From Massilia sp. WG5 (lineage in GTDB: Bacteria; Pseudomonadota; Gammaproteobacteria; Burkholderiales; Burkholderiaceae_D), in NCBI RefSeq assembly GCF_001412595.2, contig NZ_CP012640.2, positions 5,084,001-5,148,000 of the forward strand: a DNA stretch of 64,000 nucleotides, given 5' to 3'. The translations under genes were made by a program, and so were the position numbers. Each line of letters begins with the position of its first letter. Positions within the stretch are counted from its first letter, which is position 1. The notes beneath the pieces are model-generated. The model did no database searches, was not told the origin of the DNA, and was given only the letters and a program-made list of their open reading frames with translations. Below, piece by piece: positions 35,010-43,749 of the stretch.

Positions 35010-37112
35010 ATGTCGATGAGTGCAATTTTTTTACGGACGGGCGGCCAGATGGGAGAGCGCATCGCGGCGCACGACTGGTCCGCTACGCCCCTCGGACCGA
35101 TCGACGGCTGGCCTGCGGCCTTGCGTACGGCGCTGGGCATCGTCCTGAATTCCAAGTTCCCGAACTTCCTGTGCTGGGGGCTGGAATTCATCAGCTTCCA
35201 TAACGACGCCTATACGCCGCTGCTCGGCGCGAAGACCGCGCTCGGCCGTCCGTTCCGCGAAGTCTGGAGCGAGGCCTGGGACACGGTCGGGCCGATTGCC
35301 GAGCGCGCCTGGGCCGGCGAAGCGAGCTATTTCGAAGACCTGCCGGTGACGACCGAGCGCTACGGCTATCCGGAGCAGCAGAACTACAGTTTCTCGTACA
35401 GCCCGGTGCGCGACGAGCACGGCGTCGTGGCCGGCATCCTGTGCACGGTCTTCGAGACCACCGGCAAGGTCCAGGCGATCGACAGGATGCGGCACCTGAA
35501 CCAAAGCCTGAGCCACCAGGTCGCCTCGCACGCGCTCGACCGCGACCGGCTGTGGCGTATCTCGCCGGACGTGATGGCGGCCGCCTCGCTGGTGACCGGA
35601 CGCTTCCTGACCGTCAACCCGGCCTTCACCGAGCACTTCGGCTGGAGCGCCGAGGAAGCGACCATCCGTCCCTTCATGGAAATGGTGCATCCGGACGACC
35701 GCGACGACGTGGCGCGTCACCTGCTGATCCTGGCCGAAGGCACGCCGCTGGTCGGCTACGAGACCCGGGTGCTGCACAAGGACGGCTCGCATCGGTGGGT
35801 GCAGTGGACGATCTCGCCGGAAGGGGAGCTGCTGTACGGCGTGGCGCGCGACATCACCGCCGAGAAGCACCAGGCCGACGCCCTGCGCCAGGCCGAGGAT
35901 GCGCTGCGCCAGTCGCAGAAGATGGAAGCGGTGGGCCAGCTGACCGGCGGCCTGGCGCACGACTTCAACAATATGCTGGCCGGCGTCGCCGGTCACCTCG
36001 AATTGATGAAGCTGCGCCTGCGCATGGGCCAGACTGGCGACCTGCCGGCGCGCATCGACGCCGCGCTCGGCGTGACCCAGCGCGCGGCGGCGCTGACGCA
36101 CCGCCTGCTGGCCTTCTCGCGGCGCCAGGCGCTCGACCCGAAGCCGACCAGCGTGAACGCCCTGGTGATGTCGATGAGCGACCTGGTCAAGCGTTCGGCC
36201 GGGCCGTCGATCACCCTGCGCACGCGCCTGCAGGCGGCGCTGTGGACCACGCTGTGCGACCCCAACCAGCTCGAGAGCGCGCTGCTGAACCTGGCCAACA
36301 ATGCGCGCGACGCCATGCCGGAAGGCGGCGTGATCGTCATCGAAACCGAGAACGCCGTCATTGCACCGCTGCAGGCCGGCCGCTACGGCGACCTCAAACC
36401 CGGCGAGTACGTGCTGGTGACGGTGCGCGACAGCGGCGCCGGCATGCCGCCGGACGTGCTGGCGCGCGCCTTCGATCCCTTCTTCACGACCAAGCCGATG
36501 GGGCAGGGCACGGGCCTCGGCCTGTCGATGGTGTACGGCTTCGCGCGCCAGTCGGGCGGCCAGGTGCGGATCGATTCGGCGCCGGGACAGGGCACCGAGG
36601 TGCGCATGCTGCTGCCGCGCCTGGTCGCCGAAGCGCCGCAAGCGCAGCTCGCCGACGGCGAAGCGCCGCTGCCGGCCTTGAGCCGCAAGGGCATGGTGCT
36701 GGTGGTCGACGACGAGGCCGACATCCGCACCGTGATGGCCGAGGTCCTGCGCCTGCAGGGCTATACGGTGCTGGAAGCGGCCGATGCGCCGCAGGCCTTG
36801 CGCCAGTTGCAGGAGCGCGGCCGCGTCGGCCGCCCGGACATGCTGGTCACCGACGTCGGCCTGCCGAACGGCATGAACGGCCGCCAACTGGCCGACCAGG
36901 TCAGGATGCTGTGGCCGCAGATCCCGGTGCTGCTGGTGACCGGCTACGCGGAAAGCACGGTAATGCGCAACGAAACCCTGCCGGCGCAGATGGAGCTGCT
37001 GACCAAGCCCTTCGCCATGGCCGCGCTGGTCGACAAGGTCGGCATGATGCTGGCGCCGGCGCCGGCCGGCGCGGGCGCGAACAGCGGTGCGGCCGACGAA
37101 GTGCCGGCCTGA
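35010..37112 (+). CDS. PAS-containing hybrid histidine kinase
   Basis: About 700 residues, soluble. The N-terminal PAS-like sensor (WSATPLGPIDGWP, then FLCWGLEFISFHNDAY) is followed by a second PAS domain with PAC (RWVQWTISPEGELLYGVARD). The HisKA helix has His317 in GGLAHDFNNMLAG. The ATPase domain shows LLNLANNARDAMPEGG and GTGLGLSMVYGFA. The receiver has Asp615 in LVTDVGLPNGMNG and Lys in LLTKPFAM. No membrane helix is seen. The start is uncertain: ATG codons at 34992, 35010, 35016 and 35049 all fit and none has a clear Shine-Dalgarno. Confidence 0.85.
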   Translation: MSMSAIFLRTGGQMGERIAAHDWSATPLGPIDGWPAALRTALGIVLNSKFPNFLCWGLEFISFHNDAYTPLLGAKTALGRPFREVWSEAWDTVGPIAERAWAGEASYFEDLPVTTERYGYPEQQNYSFSYSPVRDEHGVVAGILCTVFETTGKVQAIDRMRHLNQSLSHQVASHALDRDRLWRISPDVMAAASLVTGRFLTVNPAFTEHFGWSAEEATIRPFMEMVHPDDRDDVARHLLILAEGTPLVGYETRVLHKDGSHRWVQWTISPEGELLYGVARDITAEKHQADALRQAEDALRQSQKMEAVGQLTGGLAHDFNNMLAGVAGHLELMKLRLRMGQTGDLPARIDAALGVTQRAAALTHRLLAFSRRQALDPKPTSVNALVMSMSDLVKRSAGPSITLRTRLQAALWTTLCDPNQLESALLNLANNARDAMPEGGVIVIETENAVIAPLQAGRYGDLKPGEYVLVTVRDSGAGMPPDVLARAFDPFFTTKPMGQGTGLGLSMVYGFARQSGGQVRIDSAPGQGTEVRMLLPRLVAEAPQAQLADGEAPLPALSRKGMVLVVDDEADIRTVMAEVLRLQGYTVLEAADAPQALRQLQERGRVGRPDMLVTDVGLPNGMNGRQLADQVRMLWPQIPVLLVTGYAESTVMRNETLPAQMELLTKPFAMAALVDKVGMMLAPAPAGAGANSGAADEVPA

Positions 37113-37119
37113 TCGGTGC

Positions 37120-37320
37120 TTACTGCTGCTTTGGCGGCGGGGCCGGATCGAGTTTCCTGCGACCAGATGACGCCGGCGATCTTCCAGCCGGCTTCGGTGC
37201 GCACGTTGGAAAAGGTTTCTTCCCGGATTGGTCCGCCGGTATGCCGGTCCAGGTGACGTCCGGCTTCAGGAACAGTTTCAGGAAGGCGTCCTTGTCCTTC
37301 GTGATGGCTGCTCTTTTCAT
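37120..37320 (-). pseudogene. SnoaL/NTF2-like (DUF4440-type) gene remnant with two frame changes
   Basis: An ATG at 37320 with AGGAG upstream opens [27 protein letters not shown], which looks like a SnoaL/NTF2-like start. The expected continuation REETFSNVRTEAGWKIAGVIWS is in another frame at about 37155-37220. The tail KLDPAPPPKQQ and stop return to the first frame. So two nearby indels and probably an internal deletion have occurred. The frame as it stands still encodes 66 residues, but the middle is garbled. Convergent with the hybrid kinase, seven bases away. Confidence 0.5.
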
Positions 37321-37343
37321 CACGACTCCTGAGGCGGAAACAG

Positions 37344-37977
37344 ATGAGTAGAGGAAAACATACTCCCGGCATGTTCACCGAAACTCACCCCGCGCCGGCC
37401 GGGCGCAGCATCTTGTTCTCGGGGCCGATGGTGCGCGCGCTGCTGGACGGGACCAAGACCCAGACGCGGCGGGCGCTGCGCCCTTCGGAGGATGCGGCGC
37501 TGGATGTGGCGCATAAGCGCTTCGGCCAGCCCGGCGACAGGCTGTGGGTACGCGAGACCTTCTTTGCCTTCGGCCGCTGGGAGACCCGCTTCAATGCGGC
37601 CAGGGAACGCGACGAACGGTATTTCGTCGACATGACGCTCGCCGCCGGCCTGCGCTGGCGCTACGAAGCGGACCAGGGCCCGGGCGCAGATCCGCACGCC
37701 CGGCGCGAAGCCGGCCTGGCACAAGCGGCCAGCGCTGTTCATGCCGCGCGCGGCGAGCCGGCTCGTGCTGCAGATCGTCGCGCTGCGGGTCGAGCGGCTG
37801 CAGGACATCAGCGCCGCGGACGCGCTGGCGGAAGGAATCGCGCCCGGGACGGTGGACGATCCGGTGCTGGCTTATCGCGGCGTGTGGGAGCGGATCAACG
37901 GGGCGGGCAGCTGGGAGGAGAATCCGCTGGTGTGGGTGCTGCAGTTCGCTGCACCGGTCTGCGGCAAAATCGGCTGA
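37344..37977 (+). pseudogene. ASCH-like/phage-type gene broken by a frameshift
   Basis: The first frame reads [25 protein letters not shown] then [17 protein letters not shown], typical of ASCH-like proteins found in phages and bacterial genomes. After about 37680 the same protein continues in the +1 frame: [52 protein letters not shown] and WVLQF, to a stop at 37977. The shift falls in a GGGCCCGGGCG run. The stop lies one base from the 3' end of the convergent tRNA gene. It may be a true pseudogene or an assembly error in a GC run. Confidence 0.7.
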
Positions 37978-37978
37978 T

Positions 37979-38053
37979 TGGTCCCCCCGACAGGAATCGA
38001 ACCTGTATCCCACGCTTAGGAGGCATGTGTACTATCCATTGTACTACGGGGAG
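37979..38053 (-). tRNA. tRNA-Arg (anticodon CCT)
   Basis: Folds as a cloverleaf on the minus strand: acceptor CTCCCCG/CGGGGGG, D stem GTAC/GTAC, anticodon stem CATGC/GCGTG around loop CTCCTAA (anticodon CCT, reads AGG), T arm ACAGG-TTCGATT-CCTGT, discriminator A and an encoded CCA. A perfect TATAAT box lies 60 bases upstream. Confidence 0.92.
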
Positions 38054-38112
38054 GACTCAGCGGTTCGGCGAGCAGTCCCTGCAAAGCAGGCCGGGATCGT
38101 GAACCGACCGCA

Positions 38113-38118
38113 ATTATA
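38113..38118 (-). promoter_or_regulatory. TATAAT -10 box of the tRNA-Arg gene
   Basis: Consensus TATAAT on the minus strand, 60 bases before the mature tRNA 5' end. The -35 is poor (TTCCAA at 19 bp spacing). The leader contains a small hairpin CCTGC/GCAGG. Confidence 0.55.
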
Positions 38119-38231
38119 GCTGATGATTAGGACAATATTGGAAGTCTTGGCGCGCCAGTCGGTACAATGCGCCTTTCTTTCACTGTTTACTCACCCGCGC
38201 GCCTTGATGGGCGGCGGGCACGCACACGATC

Positions 38232-40160
38232 ATGGCTGTCATTTCCCTCTCCTCCGCGCAACTGGCTTTCGGCCACGTGGCGCTGCTCGACCATGCGGAT
38301 TTTTCCTTCGAAGCCGGCGAGCGCGTCGGCCTCATCGGCCGTAACGGCACCGGCAAGTCCTCGCTGCTGAAGATCATCTCCGGCCGCTCGAAACTCGACG
38401 ATGGCCTGCTGGTCATGCAGCAGGGCCTGAAGATCGCCTATGTCGAGCAGGAGCCGACCTTCGATCCGGCCATGACCGTGTTCGACGCGGTCGCCGGCGG
38501 CATGGGCGAGCAGAAGGCCATGCTGGCCGAGTACGAGGCGCTGACCGGACAGTTCGGGCAGGGCGATGACGACGCGCTCATGGAGCGCATGCATGAGCTG
38601 CAGGTCAAGCTCGACGCGACCGACGCCTGGAGCCTCGATAACAAGGTCGAGACCACGCTCGGCCGCCTCGGCCTGAACGGCGATGCGCAGATGGGCACGC
38701 TGTCGGGCGGGATGCAGAAGCGCGTCGCGCTGGCGGTGGCGCTGGTGTCGGGGCCGGACGTGCTGCTGCTCGACGAACCGACCAACCACCTCGACTTCAG
38801 CTCGATCCAGTGGCTGGAAGGCCTGCTGCGCGAATTCCGCGGCTCGGTGCTGTTCATCACCCACGACCGCCGCTTCCTCGACAACGTCGCCACCCGCATC
38901 GTCGAACTCGACCGCGGACGCCTGCTGTCCTTCCCGGGCAACTTCAGCAAATACCAGGAGCGCAAGAAGGAGCTGCTGGCGATCGAGGAAATCGAGAACG
39001 CCAAGTTCGACAAGGTGCTGGCCCAGGAAGAGGTCTGGATCCGCAAGGGCGTGCAGGCGCGCCGTACCCGCGACGAAGGCCGGGTGCGCCGACTCGAAGC
39101 GCTGCGCCTGGAGCGCGCCGCGCGCCGCGACCAGCAGGGCCAGGTCAGGCTCGACGTCGGGTCCGGCGAGCGCTCGGGCAAGATCGTGGCGGAACTGGAG
39201 AACGTGTCCAAGTCCTACGGCGACAAGCTCATCATCGAAGACTTCAGCGGCATCGTGCTGCGCGGCGACAAGGTCGGCCTGATCGGCCCGAACGGCGCCG
39301 GCAAGACGACCTTGCTGAGGATCATCCTCGGCGAGGAGACGGCCGACAGCGGCATGGTCAAGCTCGGCACGAAACTGAACGTCGCCTACTTCGACCAGAT
39401 GCGCGCCCAGCTGAACGAAGAGGCGTCGCTGGCCGACACGATTTCCCCGGGCAGCGACTGGGTCGAGGTCAACGGCCAGCGCAAGCACGTGATGAGCTAC
39501 CTGGGCGACTTCCTGTTCGCGCCGGAGCGCGCCCGCTCGCCGGTCAAGTCGCTGTCCGGCGGCGAACGTAACCGCCTGCTGCTGGCGCGCCTGTTCGCCA
39601 AGCCGGCCAATTGCCTGGTGCTGGACGAGCCGACCAACGACCTCGACATCGACACGCTGGAACTGCTGGAAGAACTGCTGGCCGAATACAGCGGCACGGT
39701 GTTCCTGGTCAGCCACGACCGTACCTTCCTCGACAACGTCGTCACCGAGGTGATCGTTTCCGAAGGGCAGGGGATGTGGCGCGAATACGTCGGTGGCTAC
39801 AGCGACTGGGAGCGCGTGAAAAACGAGGCGGCCAAGGCGCCGGCGGCCGCGCCGGCCCAGCCTGTAAAAGCGAACTCGGCCAAAGCGACCGAAATGTCAT
39901 CCAGCGCACAGAACGCGTCTGGCAAGAAGGTAAAGTTGAGCTACAAGGAACAGCGAGAGCTGGAGGAGCTTCCTCAACTCATTGCCAGCCTTGAAGACGA
40001 GCAGTCGGCGATCACGGCCCAGCTGAACGCGCCAGACTTTTACAAGACCAATCCCGCAGATGCGCGCAGAATAAACGCACGACATGCGGAGATCGAGGAA
40101 TTGCTGCTTGATACCCTGGAACGCTGGGAACGCCTCGAGGCCCGCGCCAGGGGGGAGTAG
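38232..40160 (+). CDS. uup: ABC-F family ATPase Uup
   Basis: 642 residues, two ABC ATPase domains without membrane segments. Walker A GRNGTGKSS and GPNGAGKTT, signatures LSGGMQKR and LSGGERNR, Walker B LLLDEPTNHLD and LVLDEPTNDLD. After the second domain comes a linker rich in Ala and Lys and a coiled-coil C-terminal domain (YKEQRELEELPQLIASLEDEQ), which marks Uup within the ABC-F family. Uup acts on ribosomes and DNA-related processes and is not a transporter. It stands alone, 178 bases from the divergent tRNA. Confidence 0.92.
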   Translation: MAVISLSSAQLAFGHVALLDHADFSFEAGERVGLIGRNGTGKSSLLKIISGRSKLDDGLLVMQQGLKIAYVEQEPTFDPAMTVFDAVAGGMGEQKAMLAEYEALTGQFGQGDDDALMERMHELQVKLDATDAWSLDNKVETTLGRLGLNGDAQMGTLSGGMQKRVALAVALVSGPDVLLLDEPTNHLDFSSIQWLEGLLREFRGSVLFITHDRRFLDNVATRIVELDRGRLLSFPGNFSKYQERKKELLAIEEIENAKFDKVLAQEEVWIRKGVQARRTRDEGRVRRLEALRLERAARRDQQGQVRLDVGSGERSGKIVAELENVSKSYGDKLIIEDFSGIVLRGDKVGLIGPNGAGKTTLLRIILGEETADSGMVKLGTKLNVAYFDQMRAQLNEEASLADTISPGSDWVEVNGQRKHVMSYLGDFLFAPERARSPVKSLSGGERNRLLLARLFAKPANCLVLDEPTNDLDIDTLELLEELLAEYSGTVFLVSHDRTFLDNVVTEVIVSEGQGMWREYVGGYSDWERVKNEAAKAPAAAPAQPVKANSAKATEMSSSAQNASGKKVKLSYKEQRELEELPQLIASLEDEQSAITAQLNAPDFYKTNPADARRINARHAEIEELLLDTLERWERLEARARGE

Positions 40161-40207
40161 CATGGCTCGCTAGAGAGTGCAGGCCAGGCGCCTGCTGATG
40201 GAGAGAC

Positions 40208-40933
40208 ATGACCGAACATGACGAACGCATCGCTTCACCCGCCGCGGCAACGCTACCGGCCGATGCGCCAATGTTCAACCATGCGGCCTGGGTGCGCATC
40301 CTGCCGTTTGCGGCCTACCTGTTCTTCATCGTCCTCGGCGACGTCCTCGAACGCGTGGGCGTCGCCCCCTCCATCCTGCTCTGGCTGTATCCCGCCAAGA
40401 TCGCAGCCGTCGCGCTGCTGCTGGCGCTGTTCTGGCGCCACTACACCGAACTCAGGCCTTTCCGCCTTTCCTCCTCGCAAGCCGTAATCGCGCTCGCCAC
40501 CGGCGTGCTGGTGCTGGTCCTGTGGGTCAGCCTGAACGCCGACTGGATGATCTTCGGCAACCCTTCCGGCTTCGACCCGCGCAACCAGGGCCAGATCGAC
40601 TGGCTGCTGGTGGCGATCCGCATCGCCGGTGCGGCCCTGGTCGTGCCCGTAATGGAAGAATTGTTCTGGCGCTCCTTCCTGATGCGCTGGATAGTCGCAC
40701 CCGATTTCGAGTCCGTTGAGCCATCTCAATTGGGTCTCAAAAGCTTCATCATCACCGTCCTGCTGTTTGGCGTCGAGCATAACCAGTGGTTGGCCGGCAT
40801 CGTCGCGGGTGCGGCTTATGCCCTGCTGTACATGCGCCACCGCACGCTGTGGTCGCCGATCCTCGCGCATGCCGTCACCAACGGCCTGCTCGGGATCTGG
40901 GTTGTCCGGACAGGCAACTGGTCGTACTGGTAA
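40208..40933 (+). CDS. CPBP (CAAX-type) intramembrane protease of exosortase loci
   Basis: 241 residues, about seven membrane helices. Glutamic-protease motifs: EELFWRSFLMRW (EExxxR), FGVEHNQW (His in the second motif) and SPILAHAVTNGLLG. Relatives are found inside exosortase/EPS clusters as CAAX prenyl protease-related proteins, which matches its place at the left end of this eps cluster, next to epsL. The target is not known. Confidence 0.85.
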   Translation: MTEHDERIASPAAATLPADAPMFNHAAWVRILPFAAYLFFIVLGDVLERVGVAPSILLWLYPAKIAAVALLLALFWRHYTELRPFRLSSSQAVIALATGVLVLVLWVSLNADWMIFGNPSGFDPRNQGQIDWLLVAIRIAGAALVVPVMEELFWRSFLMRWIVAPDFESVEPSQLGLKSFIITVLLFGVEHNQWLAGIVAGAAYALLYMRHRTLWSPILAHAVTNGLLGIWVVRTGNWSYW

Positions 40934-40972
40934 ATCCGCCAAGCGCGTTTAACTTTAAGAAGACGAATAATC

Positions 40973-42172
40973 ATGTTGAATTCCCGCGTGCGTCCCCTTG
41001 CCCTTCTGATACTCTCCGCCTTCGCCGCCATGCCGGCCGGCGCCGGGCCCTCCGATGCGCTGCACGTGTACGGCGGCGTCGCCTACGGCCACGACGACAA
41101 CCTGCTGCGCATCCCCGACGGCCAGCCCGCCTTCGACAACACGCGCGCCGATTCCTGGTGGACGCGCGAAGCCGGCCTGCTCTTCGATAAGACCTACAGC
41201 CGCCAGCGCATCACGCTCGTCGCCAAACTGTCGAAGACGAACTTCGACCACTTCAAGCAGCTCGACTACGACGGCAAGGATCTGCAGGCAAACTGGGGCT
41301 GGCAGCTGGGCAATCATCTGGAGGGCAGGATCGGTACCTCCTATCAGCAGGTGCTGGCGCCGTACACCGATTTCCAGAGCAGCGAGCGCAACCTGCGGAA
41401 GACCCGCAGCGAATATGCGGAAGGCGCGTGGCGCTTCCATTCGGCCTGGCGCGCGCGCGCGGGCTTCCAGCGCGACAAGTACACCTACGAAGCGCTCAGC
41501 AACCGCTTCAACAACCGCACCGAGGATGCTTCCGAGCTCGAGCTCGACTACCTGGCCCGCAGCGGCAGCACGGTCGGCCTGGTGGCGCGGCACGTGAAGG
41601 GGAGCTATCCCTACCCGCGCCCGATCGGTCCGTTCAACGTCAACTCCGGCTTCAACCAGGACGAGCTGAAGGCGCGCGTGAAATGGCTGGCCACCGGCTC
41701 GACCACGATCGACGCCCTGGTCGGTTACACGCGCCGCGAGCAGCCTTCGTTCGGCACGGGCAAGACCAGCGGTGCGGCCGGCAAGATCAACGCCACCTAC
41801 CAGCCGCGCGGCAAGATGACCTATACGGCCTCGGTCTGGCGCGACTTCGCTCCGCTCGAGAGCACCACGGTGAGCTATACCCTGAACAAGGGCGCCAGCG
41901 TCGGCGCCCAGTGGGATGCGACGGCCAAGATCAAGGTCAACGCCGACGCCGTTTATGAACGACGCAGCTACAGCGCGCGCCAGGACTTCGCCGGTTCCGA
42001 CGACCTGCGCGATTCGATCCGCACGGCGACCCTGCGCGCCACCTGGCAGGTGCGCCCGACGGTCCAGGTGCAGGGCGGGGTAGCGCACCAGCAGCGCAGC
42101 GGTTCTGTGAGCCTCGGGACGGGCAGCTTCAAGTCGAACAGCGTGACGCTGACGGCCAACGCCCAGTTCTGA
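40973..42172 (+). CDS. epsL: EpsL-type outer-membrane beta-barrel of the exosortase-B EPS system
   Basis: 399 residues with a signal peptide ending near PAGAG (residue 24). The mature protein begins DALHVYGGVAYGHDDNLLR, typical of XrtB/PEP-CTERM-associated EpsL proteins, and then consists of alternating beta-strands ending in TLTANAQF, with the terminal Phe needed for outer-membrane assembly. EpsL is thought to help pass polysaccharide across the outer membrane. Starts 39 bases after the CPBP gene and ends 20 bases before epsB. Confidence 0.82.
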   Translation: MLNSRVRPLALLILSAFAAMPAGAGPSDALHVYGGVAYGHDDNLLRIPDGQPAFDNTRADSWWTREAGLLFDKTYSRQRITLVAKLSKTNFDHFKQLDYDGKDLQANWGWQLGNHLEGRIGTSYQQVLAPYTDFQSSERNLRKTRSEYAEGAWRFHSAWRARAGFQRDKYTYEALSNRFNNRTEDASELELDYLARSGSTVGLVARHVKGSYPYPRPIGPFNVNSGFNQDELKARVKWLATGSTTIDALVGYTRREQPSFGTGKTSGAAGKINATYQPRGKMTYTASVWRDFAPLESTTVSYTLNKGASVGAQWDATAKIKVNADAVYERRSYSARQDFAGSDDLRDSIRTATLRATWQVRPTVQVQGGVAHQQRSGSVSLGTGSFKSNSVTLTANAQF

Positions 42173-42192
42173 GGCCGTACTTTCAGGTTCCT

Positions 42193-43572
42193 ATGACGGT
42201 CAATGACATACCACTGATATCGTTTTTCCAGCGGGTGCTCGATCCCCTGATCATCATGGGAACGCTGTACCTGTCCGCACTGCTGTATCACGAACCCTTC
42301 TCGGGCTACATGCTGGTGCTGATGATCCTGGCCTTCTTCATCTCGTCGGCCGTGTACCAGCACATCGACCCCTACCGCACCTGGCGCAGCGGGCGCATGT
42401 GGGCGTATGCGCGCGACACCATCTTCGGCTGGGGCGTGACGCTCGCGGTGCTGTGGTTCCTCGGCTCATCCAGCGGCCTGAAGTACTACTACGACGGCCG
42501 CGTGCTGATGGGCTGGGCGATCGCCACGCCGGCCATCCTGCTGAGCAGCCACATCGCGGCGCGCCTGGCCAATTCGCCCGGCAGGAGCAAGGAGGTGCGC
42601 TCGGTGGTGGTGGTCGGCGTGAACGACGTCGGACTGAAGTTCGCGCGCGTGGTCGAAAAGCACCCGAACCTGTTCATGGCGGTGCGCGGCTTCTTCGATG
42701 ACCGCACCGACGACCGCATTCCGGCAAGCATGCATTACCCGATGCTCGGCAAGACCGAGGAGCTGGCCCAGTACGTGCGCCAGCACGGCATCAAGATGAT
42801 CTTCATCAGCCAGCCGATCTCGGCCCAGCCACGCATCCGCAAGCTGATCGACGAACTGCAGGACACCACGGCCTCGGTCTATTTCCTGCCCGATGTCTAT
42901 ATCTTCGACCTGATGCAGGCACGCTTCGACAACGTCGGCGGCATGCCGGTGATTGCCATCTGCGAGACCCCGTTCATGGGCCTGAACAGCACCATCAAGC
43001 GCGCCTCCGACATCGTGCTGGCCTCGCTGATCCTGCTGATGCTGGCGCCGCTGATGCTGGTGGTGGCGGCCGCCGTGAAGGTGAGTTCGCCAGGCCCGGT
43101 GATCTTCCGCCAGCGCCGCTACGGCCTGTATGGCGACGAAATCATCGTCTACAAATTCCGTTCGATGTCGGTGATGGAAAACGGCGCCACCGTCACCCAG
43201 GCGCAGAAGAACGACGGCCGCGTGACCAGGATCGGCGGCTTCCTGCGCCGCACCTCGCTCGACGAATTGCCGCAGTTCATCAACGTGCTGCAGGGGCGCA
43301 TGAGCATCGTCGGTCCGCGCCCGCATGCGGTGGCGCACAACGAGCAATACCGCAAGGTCATCAAGGGATACATGCTGCGCCATAAGGTCAAGCCGGGGAT
43401 CACCGGCTGGGCGCAGGTCAATGGCCTGCGTGGTGAAACCGCCACGCTGGACAAGATGGAAGCGCGGGTCCAGTACGACCTCGATTACCTGCGCAACTGG
43501 TCGCTGTGGCTTGACCTCTGGATCGTGCTCAAGACTGTGAAGGTGGTGCTGACGCGGGAGAACGCATTTTAA
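42193..43572 (+). CDS. epsB: Undecaprenyl-phosphate glucose phosphotransferase (initiating enzyme)
   Basis: 459-residue polyprenyl glycosylphosphotransferase of the WcaJ type. Four N-terminal membrane helices (residues 10-120), a CoA-binding-like domain (VVVVGVNDVGLKFARVV), a fifth membrane segment (IVLASLILLMLAPLMLVVAA), then the catalytic domain: GPVIFRQRRYGLYG, VYKFRSM, TRIGGFLRRTSLDELPQF and MSIVGPRPHAV. It transfers a sugar phosphate to undecaprenyl phosphate, the first step of the repeat unit. Placed here as the first biosynthetic gene of the cluster. Confidence 0.93.
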   Translation: MTVNDIPLISFFQRVLDPLIIMGTLYLSALLYHEPFSGYMLVLMILAFFISSAVYQHIDPYRTWRSGRMWAYARDTIFGWGVTLAVLWFLGSSSGLKYYYDGRVLMGWAIATPAILLSSHIAARLANSPGRSKEVRSVVVVGVNDVGLKFARVVEKHPNLFMAVRGFFDDRTDDRIPASMHYPMLGKTEELAQYVRQHGIKMIFISQPISAQPRIRKLIDELQDTTASVYFLPDVYIFDLMQARFDNVGGMPVIAICETPFMGLNSTIKRASDIVLASLILLMLAPLMLVVAAAVKVSSPGPVIFRQRRYGLYGDEIIVYKFRSMSVMENGATVTQAQKNDGRVTRIGGFLRRTSLDELPQFINVLQGRMSIVGPRPHAVAHNEQYRKVIKGYMLRHKVKPGITGWAQVNGLRGETATLDKMEARVQYDLDYLRNWSLWLDLWIVLKTVKVVLTRENAF

Positions 43573-43651
43573 AAGGGAAACAGTCTTGAGATCCCTCTGG
43601 GGATTTCATCTTAAGGACGACTTAAAGGGGCGCATTCAATCGGATCGGCGC

Positions 43652-43679
43652 TTGCGGGGCTGGTTGGGCTGCGTAGAAT
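43652..43679 (+). promoter_or_regulatory. Sigma-70-like promoter candidate before gmd
   Basis: TTGCGG (43652-43657), 16-bp spacer, TAGAAT (43674-43679), 70 bases before gmd. A 7-bp hairpin GCAGGCC/GGCCTGC lies between it and the start. The 177-base gap after epsB supports a separate transcript. Confidence 0.35.
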
Positions 43680-43749
43680 AATTGATGAGATTGCAATATT
43701 TTAAGGGGCAGGCCATGATCGGCCTGCTACCTGAAAGGCAAGCAAGAAC

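Noticed and set aside
43573..43749. A second sigma-54 site before gmd
   Set aside because: GG and GC at 10-base spacing can be found, but flanks do not match; the TTGCGG/TAGAAT pair is a better candidate.
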